Shown here piece by piece: positions 1-10,871 of a stretch of 64,000 bases of DNA. Numbering within the stretch: position 1 is the stretch's first letter; every line of letters starts with the position of its first letter. The DNA lies in assembly GCA_963576475.1 (NCBI GenBank), contig OY754965.1, positions 2,515,831 to 2,579,830 on the forward strand, in the 5' to 3' direction. A program made the position numbers and the translations under genes. Source of the stretch: Molanna angustata. Taxonomy: Eukaryota; Arthropoda; Insecta; Trichoptera; Molannidae. The notes beneath the pieces are model-generated. The model was not told the origin of the DNA. It ran no database searches and was given only the letters and a program-made list of their open reading frames with translations.

Positions 1-297
1 AGAGACATTTCAGACAAAATTTACTGAATAGTTTATGGTCGTAATATTATTATAATTTTACTCTCCACAACTTACTAGGGAATATTGGAGAGTTGCGGGT
101 TCATAGTTTTTTTTTATAATTATTATTTTTAATTATAACCCTAAATCTAAATCGAATAAGTGACTGAAAACATGATATATTAATACCGCCAAATATACCA
201 TGTTAGTAAGAGTAACTAACGCATGCTAAAGAGTTTATACCTGATTCAAAAGAACGGAAGCTCAAAATTAATTGATTTTCGGAATTACTAAACAAAC

Positions 298-742
298 CTG
301 GGGTGCAAGTCCCGTCATACAATGAAATCAAAACCCCTTTGACTACCCATATCATGTATATATTTATCATATGGAGTTCTATAATATCTTAAGATATGAT
401 AACTATATCCATGATTACCCATATCATGAATATAATTATTAATTATCATATGGAACTCTATAATCTCTTGAGACTTTATAATAGAGCTCAATAAGATAAA
501 TTAATTTATATTTTTAATGAATAAAAATAAAAAAAACTTGTTTAGAATCAATTCCACTATTTATGGAATAAATAGTGGGATTGATACTAAACAAGTTTTT
601 TTATTTTTATTCATTAAAAATATAAATTAATTTAAATGGAATTCCATCAAGAACTGACGATCAAAAAAGTTAAATCTAATCAATAAGATAATTGCATCCA
701 TGATATGGGTAATCATGAGGGTTTTTGACGGGACTTGCCCCA
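298..742. mobile_element. Foldback MITE, CAGGGGGGCAAG family, copy 1
   Basis: Non-coding foldback element. The left end reads CTGGGGTGCAAGTCCCGTC and the right end is its approximate reverse complement, GACGGGACTTGCCCCA. Further in, both arms carry CCATATCATG and TATGGAGTTCTATAA-type blocks. Four relatives lie in this window (8812, 38695, 52995 and 56056). This copy is longer than the roughly 190-bp copies because a separate palindrome (498-633) sits near its centre. The CAGGG-like terminus recalls hAT ends, but I found no convincing 8-bp target duplication, so the superfamily is open. Confidence 0.75.
498..633. repeat. 136-bp near-perfect palindrome nested in MITE copy 1
   Basis: AAATTAATTTATATTTTT on the left is exactly mirrored by AAAAATATAAATTAATTT on the right. 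The symmetry continues through AACTTGTTTAG / CTAAACAAGTT to a tiny loop near 560-565, with one or two mismatches. The other four copies of the host MITE lack it, so it is probably a second small foldback element or a later palindromic expansion. It should extrude readily as a cruciform or RNA hairpin. Confidence 0.8.
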
Positions 743-782
743 CATGACTTGTAATGAAATGAAAAAAAAACTATGTATCACA

Positions 783-855
783 ATTTAATACTATATATAT
801 CACAGTTTGGTGATATACAATATTTTTAGTGTTTTATGCATTAGAAAGTAATTTA
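783..855. repeat. Hairpin repeat related to 12130-12203
   Basis: TATATATCAC and GTGATATACA form a short inverted repeat, followed by ATATTTTTAGTGTTTTATGCATTA. The same order (hairpin, run of T, GTGTTTCATACATTA) recurs at 12130-12203, where the hairpin arms are perfect. This copy has diverged in its left arm. Confidence 0.5.
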
Positions 856-910
856 GTGTTAATATATATGCGATGTTTGAGTTAATAATACATGTTTTAG
901 TTTATATATA

Positions 911-1076
911 TTTTTAAAAAATAATGAAAATGTCCTTGTAACAAGTACATATACATTCCCTAAACTAAGCATAAATGCTTGTGCTATAGGTGAACCAAAT
1001 CGGTCGTAGCAGGATTAGAACTCACGACCTCTGGATTGCAAACCCAGCACTCTAACCGCTCTGCCACCACCCATCT
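911..1076 (-). mobile_element. tRNA-derived SINE, family A
   Basis: On the minus strand the head begins GGTGGTGGCAGAGCGGTTAG (A-box-like). It has an anticodon-like arm CTGGG-TTTGCAA-TCCAG and a B box GAGTTCTAATCCTGC. The body continues ACCGATTTGGTTCACCTATA, GCACAAGCATTTATGC, and ends near TTACAAGGACATTTTC. The same head, body and tail occur at 42873-43062, and the head with the first part of the body at 5609. The T arm and acceptor stem do not pair well enough for a working tRNA. Confidence 0.8.
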
Positions 1077-1780
1077 AATATGCTCTTTAAATAAATGTTT
1101 AATTAAATGATTTATAATTTCTGAACGAAAAATTAAATGTTTTCTGAACGGCCCAAACTAAAAAAAATTCAATCGACTTGTGTAGGTATATGTACATTAC
1201 ATAAGTATGAGCTGATCAGTCTTCTATAGGCATTCTTCTATATGATTTTATCTGTCAAAATATTCAAAATGCGCGTTTAGTGATTCATTCTTTCCTTGGT
1301 GTCATTTTTTTGCCAGCATCATCTTACGATGTCCTTAACATCTCAGATTATTATAATTGATAATATTTAAAGCATAAAATAAAAGGCCAATCTTATGATT
1401 AACTAACTTTATTTATACACCGTTTCATTTGAGTACATCATCTTGGCGTTAGATTATCTCTGCCTGCCCCATAAGAGACACGAAGCATCATTGTATTTTT
1501 ATTTTAAGACCACATTAAATTGGATACTTGTTGGGTCAAGTACAATGATAAAATATGAATGCATAAAACCAAGAGATCGGCCAGAACGTATTCATTTGTA
1601 TCACGTATAACAACTCAAGATACCTTCCTTAGCAAGTTAAATATTCAAGAGACGCAAGTCTCAGGGGACATTGGAGACAATCAAGACTGACACGGGTCGT
1701 ATTCCTAGATGTTACATTAAATAATTCGTTTAAAGGTAATCTATTTAATGAAAACATCATCTTATCTGGGGTCGTATTTT
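1077..1780. other. No recognised feature
   Basis: AT-rich sequence without a long frame, terminal repeats or similarity to other parts of the window. Confidence 0.5.
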
Positions 1781-2655
1781 AGGAATAAATATCCCAAAAT
1801 TAAAAAGGAATAAATATCCCGAAACTCAAAAAGGAATAAATATCACGAAATTCAAAAGGAATAAATATCACGAAACTCAAAAGGAATAAATATCACGAAA
1901 CTCAAAAAGGAATAAATATCACGAAATTAAAAAGGAACAAATATCCCGAAACTCAAAAAGGAATAAATATCACGAAATTCAAAAAGGAATAAATATCACG
2001 AAACTCAAAAAGGAATAAATATCACGAAATTCAAAAAGGAATAAATATCACGAAACTCAAAAAGGAATAAATATCACGAAATTCAAAAAGGAATAAATAT
2101 CACGAAACTCAAAAAGGAATAAATATCACGAAATTAAAAAGGAACAAATATCCCGAAACTCAAAAAGGAATAAATATCACAAAATTCAAAAAGGAATAAA
2201 TATCCCGAAATTCAAAAAGGTATTAATTTCCCAAAATTCAGAGGGAAAGATTTTCCCGATATTCAGAAGGTATAAAATATCGCGAATTTCTAAAGGAATA
2301 AATTTTCACGAAATTCAAAAGGAATAAAGTTCTCGAAATTCAGAAGGAACGAATTTACCGATATTTAGAAAGTATAAATTTCCCGAAATTCAAAAGGAAT
2401 AAATTTCCTGAAATTCAGATGGAACGAATTTCCCGAAATTCAAAAGGAATAAAGTTCTCGAAATTCAGAAGGAACGAATTTACCGATATTTAGAAAGTAT
2501 AAATTTCCCGAAATTCAAAAGGAATAAATTTCCAGAAATTCAGATGGAACGAATTTCTCGAAATACAGAAGGTATAAATTTCCTGAATTTCAGAAGTAAT
2601 ACATTTTCACGAAATTCAAAAGGAAAAAAATTCCGGACATTCAGAAGGAATAAAT
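1781..2655. repeat. 26-bp tandem array, about 34 units
   Basis: The unit is approximately GGAATAAATATCACGAAACT followed by CAAAAA. To about 2,215 the copies are very similar and often alternate between CACGAAACTC and CACGAAATTC, giving a local 52-bp dimer. Further right they diverge to forms such as GGAACGAATTTCCCGAAATT with 25-27-bp spacing. Being 26 bp long, the unit breaks any frame; open segments across its right edge are by-products of periodicity. The decay gradient suggests the left half was homogenised more recently. Confidence 0.9.
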
Positions 2656-2750
2656 TAAAATTTTATTCAATAATTTGTAACAACTATATTTTGAAGAGCT
2701 TATGTTTATCTATACCTATGTATATTTTCATGAAACAGGAAAGTTTTTTA

Positions 2751-3030
2751 TCTGGACCTCAGAGCCAGACGATACTAAGTCCATGCCCTTTTTTTGAATT
2801 AATTCAAAAAAGGGCATGGTAAGGCTTTGAATTCTTTCAATAAAATTTCGAAAATAAAACCTCACTTTGACTTCTTTCAATAATATTTGGAAAGTCAAAC
2901 CATCACTTTTAACAAAAAGTGGACTTAATACCCTTTGTGAGGTTTTGACTTCTTTCAATAATATTTCGAAAGTTTTAACCTCACCTTCGACAAAAAATGG
3001 ACTCAATACCCTCTGGCTCTGAGGTCCAGA
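2751..3030. mobile_element. TA-flanked MITE with 18-bp perfect TIRs
   Basis: TCTGGACCTCAGAGCCAG at the left end is exactly the reverse complement of CTGGCTCTGAGGTCCAGA at the right end, and TA lies immediately outside both. Perfect inverted repeats with a TA duplication fit a Tc1/mariner-type non-autonomous element. Inside are a perfect palindrome, CCATGCCC...GGGCATGG (2781-2819), and three tandem copies of a block containing GACTTCTTTCAATAATATTT. There is no transposase frame. It sits about 100 bp right of the 26-bp array. Confidence 0.8.
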
Positions 3031-3065
3031 TATGTAAAAATTAAATTTGGTAATAATGCTTCCTT

Positions 3066-3170
3066 AAGAGTCGGGTGATCGAAAATACAACAGGCAGTTG
3101 TAGCAACAGGCAGTTTCCTGTACCACCTCACAGTTCAGCATCACCCATTCTGACTGAAGTGCCTTGCACA
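3066..3170. repeat. Dispersed repeat shared with 42007-42097
   Basis: AGTCGGGTGATCGAAAATAC followed by AACAGGCAG..., GTTCAGCA... and ACCCATTCTGA appears in the same order at 42007-42097. No open frame or terminal repeats are visible; the class is unknown. Confidence 0.55.
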
Positions 3171-3784
3171 TCTCATGGGTCGATTGAGTCTCCAATGAAA
3201 GAGTTCTAAATATGATGGAGAAAGATAGAGGGAGAGAGTTGCTGACCACTGTCCAGTGACACAAAGCCGCATATTTCGGCCACATATTCCGTGGTGATAA
3301 ATATGCCTTTCTACAATTTATAGCGGAGAATAGAGAAGACGAGAGTATGTGGCGTAAAACATTGTATGAAGCAGAAGATTGAATCTTGGCGAAGATTTAT
3401 TAATACGAGGAACTAAGTACATAGGAGTACGATAAACTAAAATTAAATAAATAAACAAGGAATTATTATTCCTTTGACTTATGAATGATATTACATTATA
3501 AACATCCTGCAGACTTACCATCCCCGATATTCAACAAACGATATTATTGCTAACGCTCGCCATTGTTGTTTTAATACACAACAATACTATTCTGGGAAGT
3601 GAAGGCGTCTTTTTGAATCACAAAGCCAAATGCTATGGATACGAAAGGTCCTGAATGACAATGCGAACGGGATTCATAATCCCAACATGTACCGTCAAGT
3701 CCCTACTGAGTCAATAGTTCAGGCATTTTAGATTGCACTATATGGAAAAAGTGTAGGTACTTATTTATACAGGTACATATTTAT
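3171..3784. other. No recognised feature
   Basis: Mixed-composition DNA without convincing frames. The minus-strand frames at 3064-3285 and 3318-3521 resemble nothing I know. Confidence 0.45.
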
Positions 3785-3845
3785 ATTCCATCACGCCATG
3801 TACCGCACGAGGTAGACACATTTTCATCGCCTTGTCTCATACAAG
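3785..3845 (-). mobile_element. Decayed RTE-type LINE 3' end
   Basis: CCATCACGCCATGTACC followed by GAGGTAGACACA and CATCGCCTTG matches the antisense 3' end of the better-preserved copy at 13775-14151 (CCATCACGCCATGTCCC, GGGGTAGGCAGAG). Only about 60 bp remain. Confidence 0.5.
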
Positions 3846-5608
3846 TTAAGCCACTGCCATTTACCGGTATCGCACTTCTATTAGCATCGTCAGAATGGTG
3901 AGTCTAATGGTGGTCCATTATCTGCTTGATTCTTTTGATATTTTGATAAAAATTGAACAATATTGTATTTCTGAACTTCAATCGTGCATAACATTCAGGC
4001 GTAATTTATATCTACATTAGATCGATTTTTTTTTATTTTCACTTGTTCTTTATTTCAACGCGAAGAAAACTTTGAAAAGGATGTAGGTACTCAATTTTTT
4101 TATCACTAGTCGTGCATACTACTAAATCACAAAACCGTCAGGTACACGACGGGATAATGCGGACGACAATTACAGCGAAACCCGCAACAAAGAGACGCAC
4201 TCGAGACATGACAGAATACGGACAGAATATTAATATAGGTACCTAGTATCAGTTTCGCGGAGTTGATAAAAGCAACCAGAAATATCCTGGTAACACAAAC
4301 CTTATCCTGACAGGTGGTTTGATAAGTCCTTTTAACTTAGTCCCTTCATCTAAGTCCACGGACGAAATATAATATCATCTTTGCTCTGCGGGTGCCTCTA
4401 AAAATTCTTGTGTCAGATTTTTTATGCACAAGAGATATTTTATACGACTGATGCTTCTTCCTTGGGGCGGATGACAAAGTTATCATCGGTCCTGAAGTTA
4501 TCATCGGTCCTGAAGAAAATTCATGATAAAAACAAAGTAAATAAAATACATAAAATTCTTTAAAATGTGCCATAAAATGAAGTTGATTTTTTTTGTTGAT
4601 TTTTTACATTTTCCGAACAAACCTAACGATAAATAAAAAAGGAAAAAAAATAAAAGATAGATTTTCATATATTCTATCATTTATACTAGACTTATAGTAA
4701 AAAAGTTTTTTTTTTTACAATTAAAATGCAATATTACTTTTGTTAAAAGTAATATTACAAGGAAAGTAGGTATTTAATATTATTATAATTCGATGGAATT
4801 AGATGGATGGATCTTGTAAAAAAACTGACTTTTTTATTTCTATGGCGTATGGGGGATCTGGGGACAAGATGTTTAAAATGTACTATTTCGCCTATTATAT
4901 GGCCTTAATATAGAAAATCAATCAACTTAGAAAGTAGAACAGTCAAATTGGGCCGTGATCCATCACCAATCATAATATTAATAATAATAGTACCTTCAAT
5001 AGATTTAAAAGGGATATATTTATAGTTAGGTAAAGTGGCCTCTATAGGAAATTAATATCCATAGAATAAAAGCAACGCATGATTTACTATAGATTATATT
5101 ATTCACCCTTTGACCCGACTACGACCCTAATAACCTCAATAACCCCAACACACACAAATGCCATCGGTAAATAACCAAACATCAAAGTTTACACAGCTGA
5201 AACAAATATAAAAGCACGTCTACGAAATAGGTTTTATTTTCAATTTCAAACACAGCCATAGCTTGATTGTAAATCGTACGAAATTTGTGTGGCGTTAACA
5301 GTTCGATCTCCAGCAGAGGATAAATGAATTTTAGGTTATTTCCCACGAAATCCTCGTTTGTCTGAACTGGATTTCATCATCATCACCAATATCGCTAAAG
5401 CCAACCATGATTATTGACCTCCTCAAGAACTATCCGCCTTTCCACCCTGATAGTTTCATCGCCCGCACCCTACAATAAGTTACACTGATTGTTTTCAGGC
5501 CCTTTCTACACCTTTATTTGTCCTTTTCTACACCTTTCTACACATTCCACAATAATTTCGCCACTTGCACAGGATATAAGGAAAGATTTATAATGTAATT
5601 TGTCAAAT
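3846..5608. other. No gene recognised; minor repeats only
   Basis: Small items are a tandem duplication of GTTATCATCGGTCCTGAA at about 4488-4520, and an inverted repeat CAATATTACTTTT / AAAAGTAATATTA near 4729-4757. The minus frame at 4346-4573 spans the duplication and is not convincing. The rest is AT-rich and featureless to me. Confidence 0.45.
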
Positions 5609-5757
5609 TAGTCAGTGGCAGAGCGGGCATCGCACTGGATTAGTGATCCAGAGATGGCGAGTTCAAACCCCACCCTGCCTCTACCGATTTCTTTCACTTA
5701 AAGCACAAGTATTTATCCTTAATTTAGGGATCGTATGAGGATGTATAATTATTTATT
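5609..5757 (+). mobile_element. tRNA-derived SINE, family A
   Basis: The head is AGTGGCAGAGCGGGCATCGC, then the anticodon-like arm CTGGA-TTAGTGA-TCCAG and the B box GAGTTCAAACCCCACCC. The body ACCGATTTCTTTCACTTAAA GCACAAGTATT parallels the copies at 911 and 42873. It ends in ATTTATTTATTT, which is also the 3' tail of an oppositely oriented LINE that abuts it. Confidence 0.8.
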
Positions 5758-6170
5758 TATTTGATTGTAAATGGGCTTTTACATAATTATAAATTTAATA
5801 GATAGATTTATGAACCACGAAGAAGAAAAAATTTAACGAATAAGCAAAAAAAATAAAAATGAAGAAATAAAGAAGAACCCAGAAGTTATTCGACCTTAAG
5901 AAGTCTCTTTTTATATTCGTATATTGCAGCAAAATATATCAATAGAGCCAACCTCCTGACCAAGTCTATTTAATCTACGAATAGGTGAGTGAATATAATA
6001 ATTATTACTTGATTTTATAATATAAAATAGGTATATCGAAACGTTACATGAAATGAGACTCGTTCAATCAAGGACGCCCAACCAACCATTTAAGATCTTA
6101 TATCACCGATTGTACTTTCTACTTGATAATGTTTTTAACTTTATTTTGCACATTAATGAATAAGTTCAAT
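5758..6170 (-). mobile_element. 5'-truncated LINE tail, shared with 54445-54870
   Basis: On the minus strand this is the end of a Jockey/CR1-like LINE. The 3' tail reads (AAAT)n at about 5746-5760, preceded by AAGCCCATTTAC and a 3' UTR. The same sequence recurs at 54445-54870, where the reading frame is better kept (SPIQKFHRLGNEFGSIDIF). Here the frame is broken. The block from GGGCTTTTACATAATTATAA to CATTTAAGATCTTATATCAC is collinear between copies. Confidence 0.7.
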
Positions 6171-7104
6171 TGAAATTTTATTGCGTTATGCGAATATTGA
6201 TGAAATCCTTAAATGATAATGTTTAGAGGCCAAGATAGATATCCAAGAATTAAACACTTGCTGATGGCAACAATTCACAACATATATTGATATCTTGGAG
6301 ATTTCTTCTTCGTATATAGCAGTATATAGGTACCTACACAAGTTTGCGAATATCACAAAAAATACGACACGCTTTTTTGAACTGTTTCATAAAAAACCAA
6401 CAGATGGCGCTGAGACAAAATGTATCGTTGCTAAACTTTCAAAACTAGACAAAGTTTATTTTTTGTAGCGTGCCGTAAAGCAACTCCAGCTGGCCTAGTG
6501 AAAATATGGTTCCGTTATAATATCGTCGTATGCTCAGTTTTTTATTTGTTTTATTTTTCGAAATAAGCTCACGATTTCCACGGGAGAAAATACGAGATGG
6601 AAATATGTCATCGGCTGCATCAGATCACGAGAGAGCATAATGAATTATATATTATCTTTGTAAACCGCAATAATTGATGTTTCTTTAGAGACAGGCAGTT
6701 GTGCCGCTGTTTTGTGTGGTGATGTTACCACGATAACTCCACAAGAATGGTAAAGACATGTCCAAACAATTACCATCAACACGATTTATAAAAGTAAAGT
6801 TAAAGATGTAGATATATATTTTCTTTCGTCGTTGTCATAAAAAAGACAAAAACAACACACATTGTGGTTGTTAAAAATTAATGAAAAAGATAATGATTGT
6901 AGCAGTTTTTAGAAACACGCTAAAATATAACGAAAAAATACAGAAGAAAATCGAATAATTTAAAGAAAATCTGCCATCGGCACGTAGGGTAAAAAAAATC
7001 AAAATGTCAGGAGCAAAGTGCCTATATACTAAGTAAGTAGACATCAAAATTAAAATAAATGTTTCAGCTATCATATATAATCTAAGGTTTCAGCGCAATA
7101 ATCC
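6171..7104. other. No recognised feature
   Basis: AT-rich DNA. The minus frame at 6871-7074 is short, hydrophobic and compositionally like random AT-rich sequence. I see no terminal repeats. Confidence 0.45.
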
Positions 7105-7672
7105 AACTAGTTCAAGAGAATTTTATTCTCTTAACATATCGACAAAGTATTAACCCAAGATACGCGAGATTTGTATGCAGGGTCTATATTTTTCAAGGTT
7201 TTTCAAACTTTGAAGTAAAAAAATACCAACTTAGAGGCTTCGCAGCATATATGTTCTATATATATATGCATTTACTCAGCATTCGGAGTAAAACATTAAG
7301 TGTGTCTGTGTGTGTCCGTCCGTTCCTTACACTGTAACACTGTGGTAGTGTACATCTCAAACTTTTTTTAACAATTTTTTTTTTAATTGAATTTAGTGAC
7401 GACATCGCTTCGTACAATTTGTATGGCAGTGGCCAATACACAATATTTAAGAAGATTCAATAATTTGATACTTTAATCTCCAAACATACAATAAACAATC
7501 ATACTGTTTTCATATTCTGGATAGGAAAACAAACTGAAATCCATACTTTCCTATCCTGACATATATACCTACATGTTATATATAGAAAACAAAATATCTT
7601 AAAATATTTATTAATTTGTGTTTAAGTATTTGTAGTTTGGATCGCCATTTGGATCTCGTGTGTTACATGCAT
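7105..7672 (+). repeat. Hairpin-headed dispersed repeat, copy 1
   Basis: Collinear with 29758-30752 and, for its first 120 bp, with 12205-12330. It starts AACTAGTTCAAGAGAATTTT, a decayed version of the head palindrome of copy 3. Shared blocks follow: GATACGCGAGATTTGTATGC, GCATCGCAGCATATATGTTC-like, ATTCGGAGTA, a TG-rich stretch, GTGACGACATCGCTTC, a block starting CATATTCTGG, and a terminal TGTGTTACATGC. About 430 bp present in copy 3 is missing from the middle. No protein is visible; it is an unclassified non-autonomous element. Confidence 0.65.
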
Positions 7673-8811
7673 ACATAAAGCTAGTAAAACTGTAGGCAGT
7701 AGCGGAATTGTTTATAGAAGCCGAAAATCTTGGCTTGCCTATGAATATTATGTTAAGAAATTCAAGACCTAATATTTTTTGACTGTTTTATTGAAACCAT
7801 ACTACAAGATTAAAAATTGAACCGTATGTAGATACGATGCTTGACAGGGCCCATAAATGTAAATATTATTTTAGTATGTGATTTTAAAATATTTTCATGT
7901 CCACTCGAATGAGCAACGATGAATAAAATATAAAATTTTCGACATTCCCCAATATTCGTTCAGGGTTTGCCTAGTCCGAAGGTTCTAGGTACGCTCCTGA
8001 CTGTAGGTACCTCACACCGTTAATGACAATTAGTGCGAATGCAAATTACTAATTAAAATACTTTTCATGTTTCATATTATGTAAAAACATTTCCTTTTTT
8101 TAACAATTGTTAGATATATTAGTTATTTAGTTTAGCTTATTTAAAAGAACCTTTAAAAGGTTTAGAACTTAATTAGTGTATATAATCATTATAAAATTAT
8201 ACTTCGGTCGTTGGTTCTGTAAAACTTAAAAATAAAATATTAAAATAAATAAATAAAGAAAACCCTTTTGTAAAAGCGGGTGTGAGATGAATAGGAATAA
8301 TAAACAAATTCAAAAATAGACTAAAGAACATGGTGTTATGTCAAGAATAGTAACAGGAAACGAACCATGATGTACTGCTACAAGCCACACAGTTAATAAT
8401 AACAACACAGCTACAACATAACAAGGAATCAACACTATAATATAAAGGAACACGTTAACAGGAAAGAAATTATTTCAATAGACAATACAAAAAATGTCCT
8501 ATTCTGATTCGTCTAAATTTTATCCGTCTGTATTTTAATATATGAGAAATGTCAAAATGTTGACTGCATTTATACGGGACTCATTACGTCACACCGCGTG
8601 GATAAAATCCTTTTATCCACGTTCGCCCGTTGGTTATAGGCTAGAATACGTATATTTACCTACTTGTTTCAGTCACAAATTAATTATTTAAAAAATCTGA
8701 GTACATACATGCCCTAATAATTCTTTTTTGTTGTACCTAGTATACTAGTGGACTTATTGCTATAGAGCATTTTGATTATTCAAATCAAATCCTTTGAAAT
8801 CATAGTTCGAT
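7673..8811. other. No gene recognised; one perfect hairpin
   Basis: AT-rich. CGTGGATAAAA-TCC-TTTTATCCACG at 8597-8621 is a perfect 11-bp-stem hairpin of unknown role. No frame worth reporting. Confidence 0.45.
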
Positions 8812-9004
8812 CTGGGGGGCAAGTCTGGTCTAACCGGCGAAATCAAAACCCTCGTGATTACCCATATCATGGATATAATTATCATATGGAGTTCTATGAC
8901 ATCTAAAGATATTATAGAACTCCATATAATAATTATATCCATGATATGGGTAGGTAATCGTGAGGGTTTTGATTTCGCCGGTTGGACAAGACTTGCCCCC
9001 CCTG
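8812..9004. mobile_element. Foldback MITE, CAGGGGGGCAAG family, copy 2
   Basis: A compact, nearly complete copy. CTGGGGGGCAAGTCTGGT, GGCGAAATCAAAACCCTCGT and ACCCATATCATGGATATAAT are mirrored in the right half down to GACTTGCCCCCCCTG. The arms are about 85 bp with a short centre near 8905. The antisense frames at 8760-9024 arise from this palindrome and are not genes. Confidence 0.8.
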
Positions 9005-9449
9005 TAGAGAGGATAGATGCACACTAAAACATCACGGCGAAATTTATTGTATACGCTTCCTGCATGATACCCGTTGAGAAAATGACAATAAGAAAAAACA
9101 AATCTTCACAATAACGTTGTAATGGAGTGTAAAATTTATAAATGCATTATACGATCTATAAAATAAAGTGAATTTATACATATAATATGTTGAGTAATTG
9201 GATATTGATAAGGTTGGAAAAAAAGTTGATATGAATGAATGAACAACCACAAAATGATTCACCTTGCATTGCGACCAATAAAAAAAAAACGCGTAAACAC
9301 GATAAAAAATGACCTTTTATTTTCTGCGCAAGCAAACATACGTTTACTGCAGTAAGTTAAATTAACATTTCATACACATACATGCCATCACACAATTTCC
9401 TTATTAAGGTGGGCTGAGAGAAACGGACGCCACACTAGTATATCTTGAG
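9005..9449. other. No recognised feature
   Basis: AT-rich, with no repeat match inside the window and no convincing frame. Confidence 0.45.
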
Positions 9450-10149
9450 ATATATTCATTTTATTTATTTATTGATACAAAACAATACAAAATATTAGAT
9501 GACACAGCACAAAATTAACCAAAAGAAACACAATTTATAAACATTCATAACATATAATTGCCTCCCAAATGAATTAAAGCAGATAAAGGAATATAAAAAG
9601 TTTAAACAAATTTAAAATTGCATCTAACATTCTAAATTGGTTGTTTTCGATTTGGTGTTTGATATGTTTCAATTGCCTGTATTTCCTTTTTTTTATTTGA
9701 ATATGTATTTTGATATGTTTCAGTTGTCTGTATTCCTCATTTTCATTTATTTTTAAACTTTTTATAATGTTTATTAAAAAAAGTAACTTAACTTTATGTA
9801 TGACTTTTGTAAATTGCTTTGTATTTGTTTTTTTTATTTTTTATGAGTGATTCCCCCATCAAGCACAAGATTGTAATCTTTTTGATGAGGCACTGCAAAG
9901 AAAAACTGTTTGTAAAAATTACTAGTGAATTATTTTTTATGTGTATTATAAAATTATATGTTGAATAAATAAAATAAATATAAACATAACAACGTTAGCA
10001 GATGATATAAAAAATGAAAACACATAAGAAAGGTAAATTAAACACGAAAGTACATACATACATTAAGAGAACCAAAGAATAAATAAAAAAACGACTCAAA
10101 TAAAATAAAGTAATTACAAAGCATGAACATAAGAATATTAATGACTGAA
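9450..10149. mobile_element. Probable LINE 3'-UTR tails
   Basis: TTTTATTTATTTATTG at the left edge looks like the antisense tail of a LINE. On the plus strand a second tail-like end occurs at about 9961-9980 (TTGAATAAATAAAATAAATA), preceded by CCCCCATCAAGCACAAG...TTTGATGAGG, which resembles a LINE 3' UTR. This could be one LINE tail inserted into another. No coding sequence supports the assignment. Confidence 0.35.
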
Positions 10150-10871
10150 TAAAGATTTATAAAGATTTTTTTATTTTATTTTTTTTTTCAAAATAATTTC
10201 ATTTATAAAAGATCCCACTAACCATATATGGTTATCAGTGGGTTTCTATATCATACAATATATATGCTAACTTAAACTAACCAACAATGACAAAAAAAAA
10301 TGAAATTGATTTCACAATATAAAAATGTTTTGATAGATCCAAAACAACACTAGAATAAAAACAACAAAAAAAAAACATAAAAGAAAACCCAAAAAATACA
10401 ATTGAGTAAGAACAAAAACAAAAGGAAAAGTAAAAAAATAATAAAATAGAAGGAAGGAAAAGAACATTATTCGTTAAAAATGATTTTTTTACAGGATCTT
10501 TTGATTTTATTAAACGAATTTAATCCAATTAAGTCTGAGGGCAAGCTGTTAAAAATTGTTGGTATTGAATACTGCAGTGTTCTTTCATCGTAATAGTTAT
10601 TTACTCTAGGTATATTATATTTACCGGAAGTTACTTGTCTGGTCTTATACTTATTTGTTACAGGTGTTTTGTGTTCATTTTTAAAGTAATTTTGTAGAAT
10701 AAATCTGTATTTATAAATTTGTGTAGCTGTCATTATTTTGGTTTCTGCGAAAATGCTCTTTCCCTCCCTTTTCAAACAAATAGCTCTATTTTTGGGTAAC
10801 ATACATCTAATTAAACTTATTTGAAATCTTTCTATATGCATAAGGTATGTTTTAAATGTATGTCCCCACAC
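10150..10871 (-). mobile_element. Jockey/CR1-like LINE, RT C-terminal part and 3' UTR
   Basis: A 134-codon minus frame (10467-10871) starts MWGHTFKTYLMHIERFQISL, the reverse-transcriptase thumb pattern (WG...I..FQ...IR), and ends with ...QYSIPTIFNSLPSDL... (P..FN.LP), as at the C-terminus of Jockey/CR1-clade polyproteins. The stop is followed by a 3' UTR with a hairpin at about 10213-10243 (CCCACTAACCA...GGTTATCAGTGGG on the plus strand) that recurs at 34029. The copy is heavily 5'-truncated: catalytic motifs and endonuclease are absent. Confidence 0.8.

Noticed and set aside
1008..1075. tRNA gene on the minus strand (anticodon TGC)
   Set aside because: It is followed by the same body and tail as the SINEs at 5609 and 42873.
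8760..9024. Overlapping minus-strand frames of 60 and 64 codons
   Set aside because: Both lie within foldback MITE copy 2 and reflect its palindromic sequence.
10467..10871. 134-codon host gene
   Set aside because: Matches the thumb and C-terminal pattern of Jockey/CR1-like reverse transcriptases and is followed by a LINE 3' UTR hairpin found twice.
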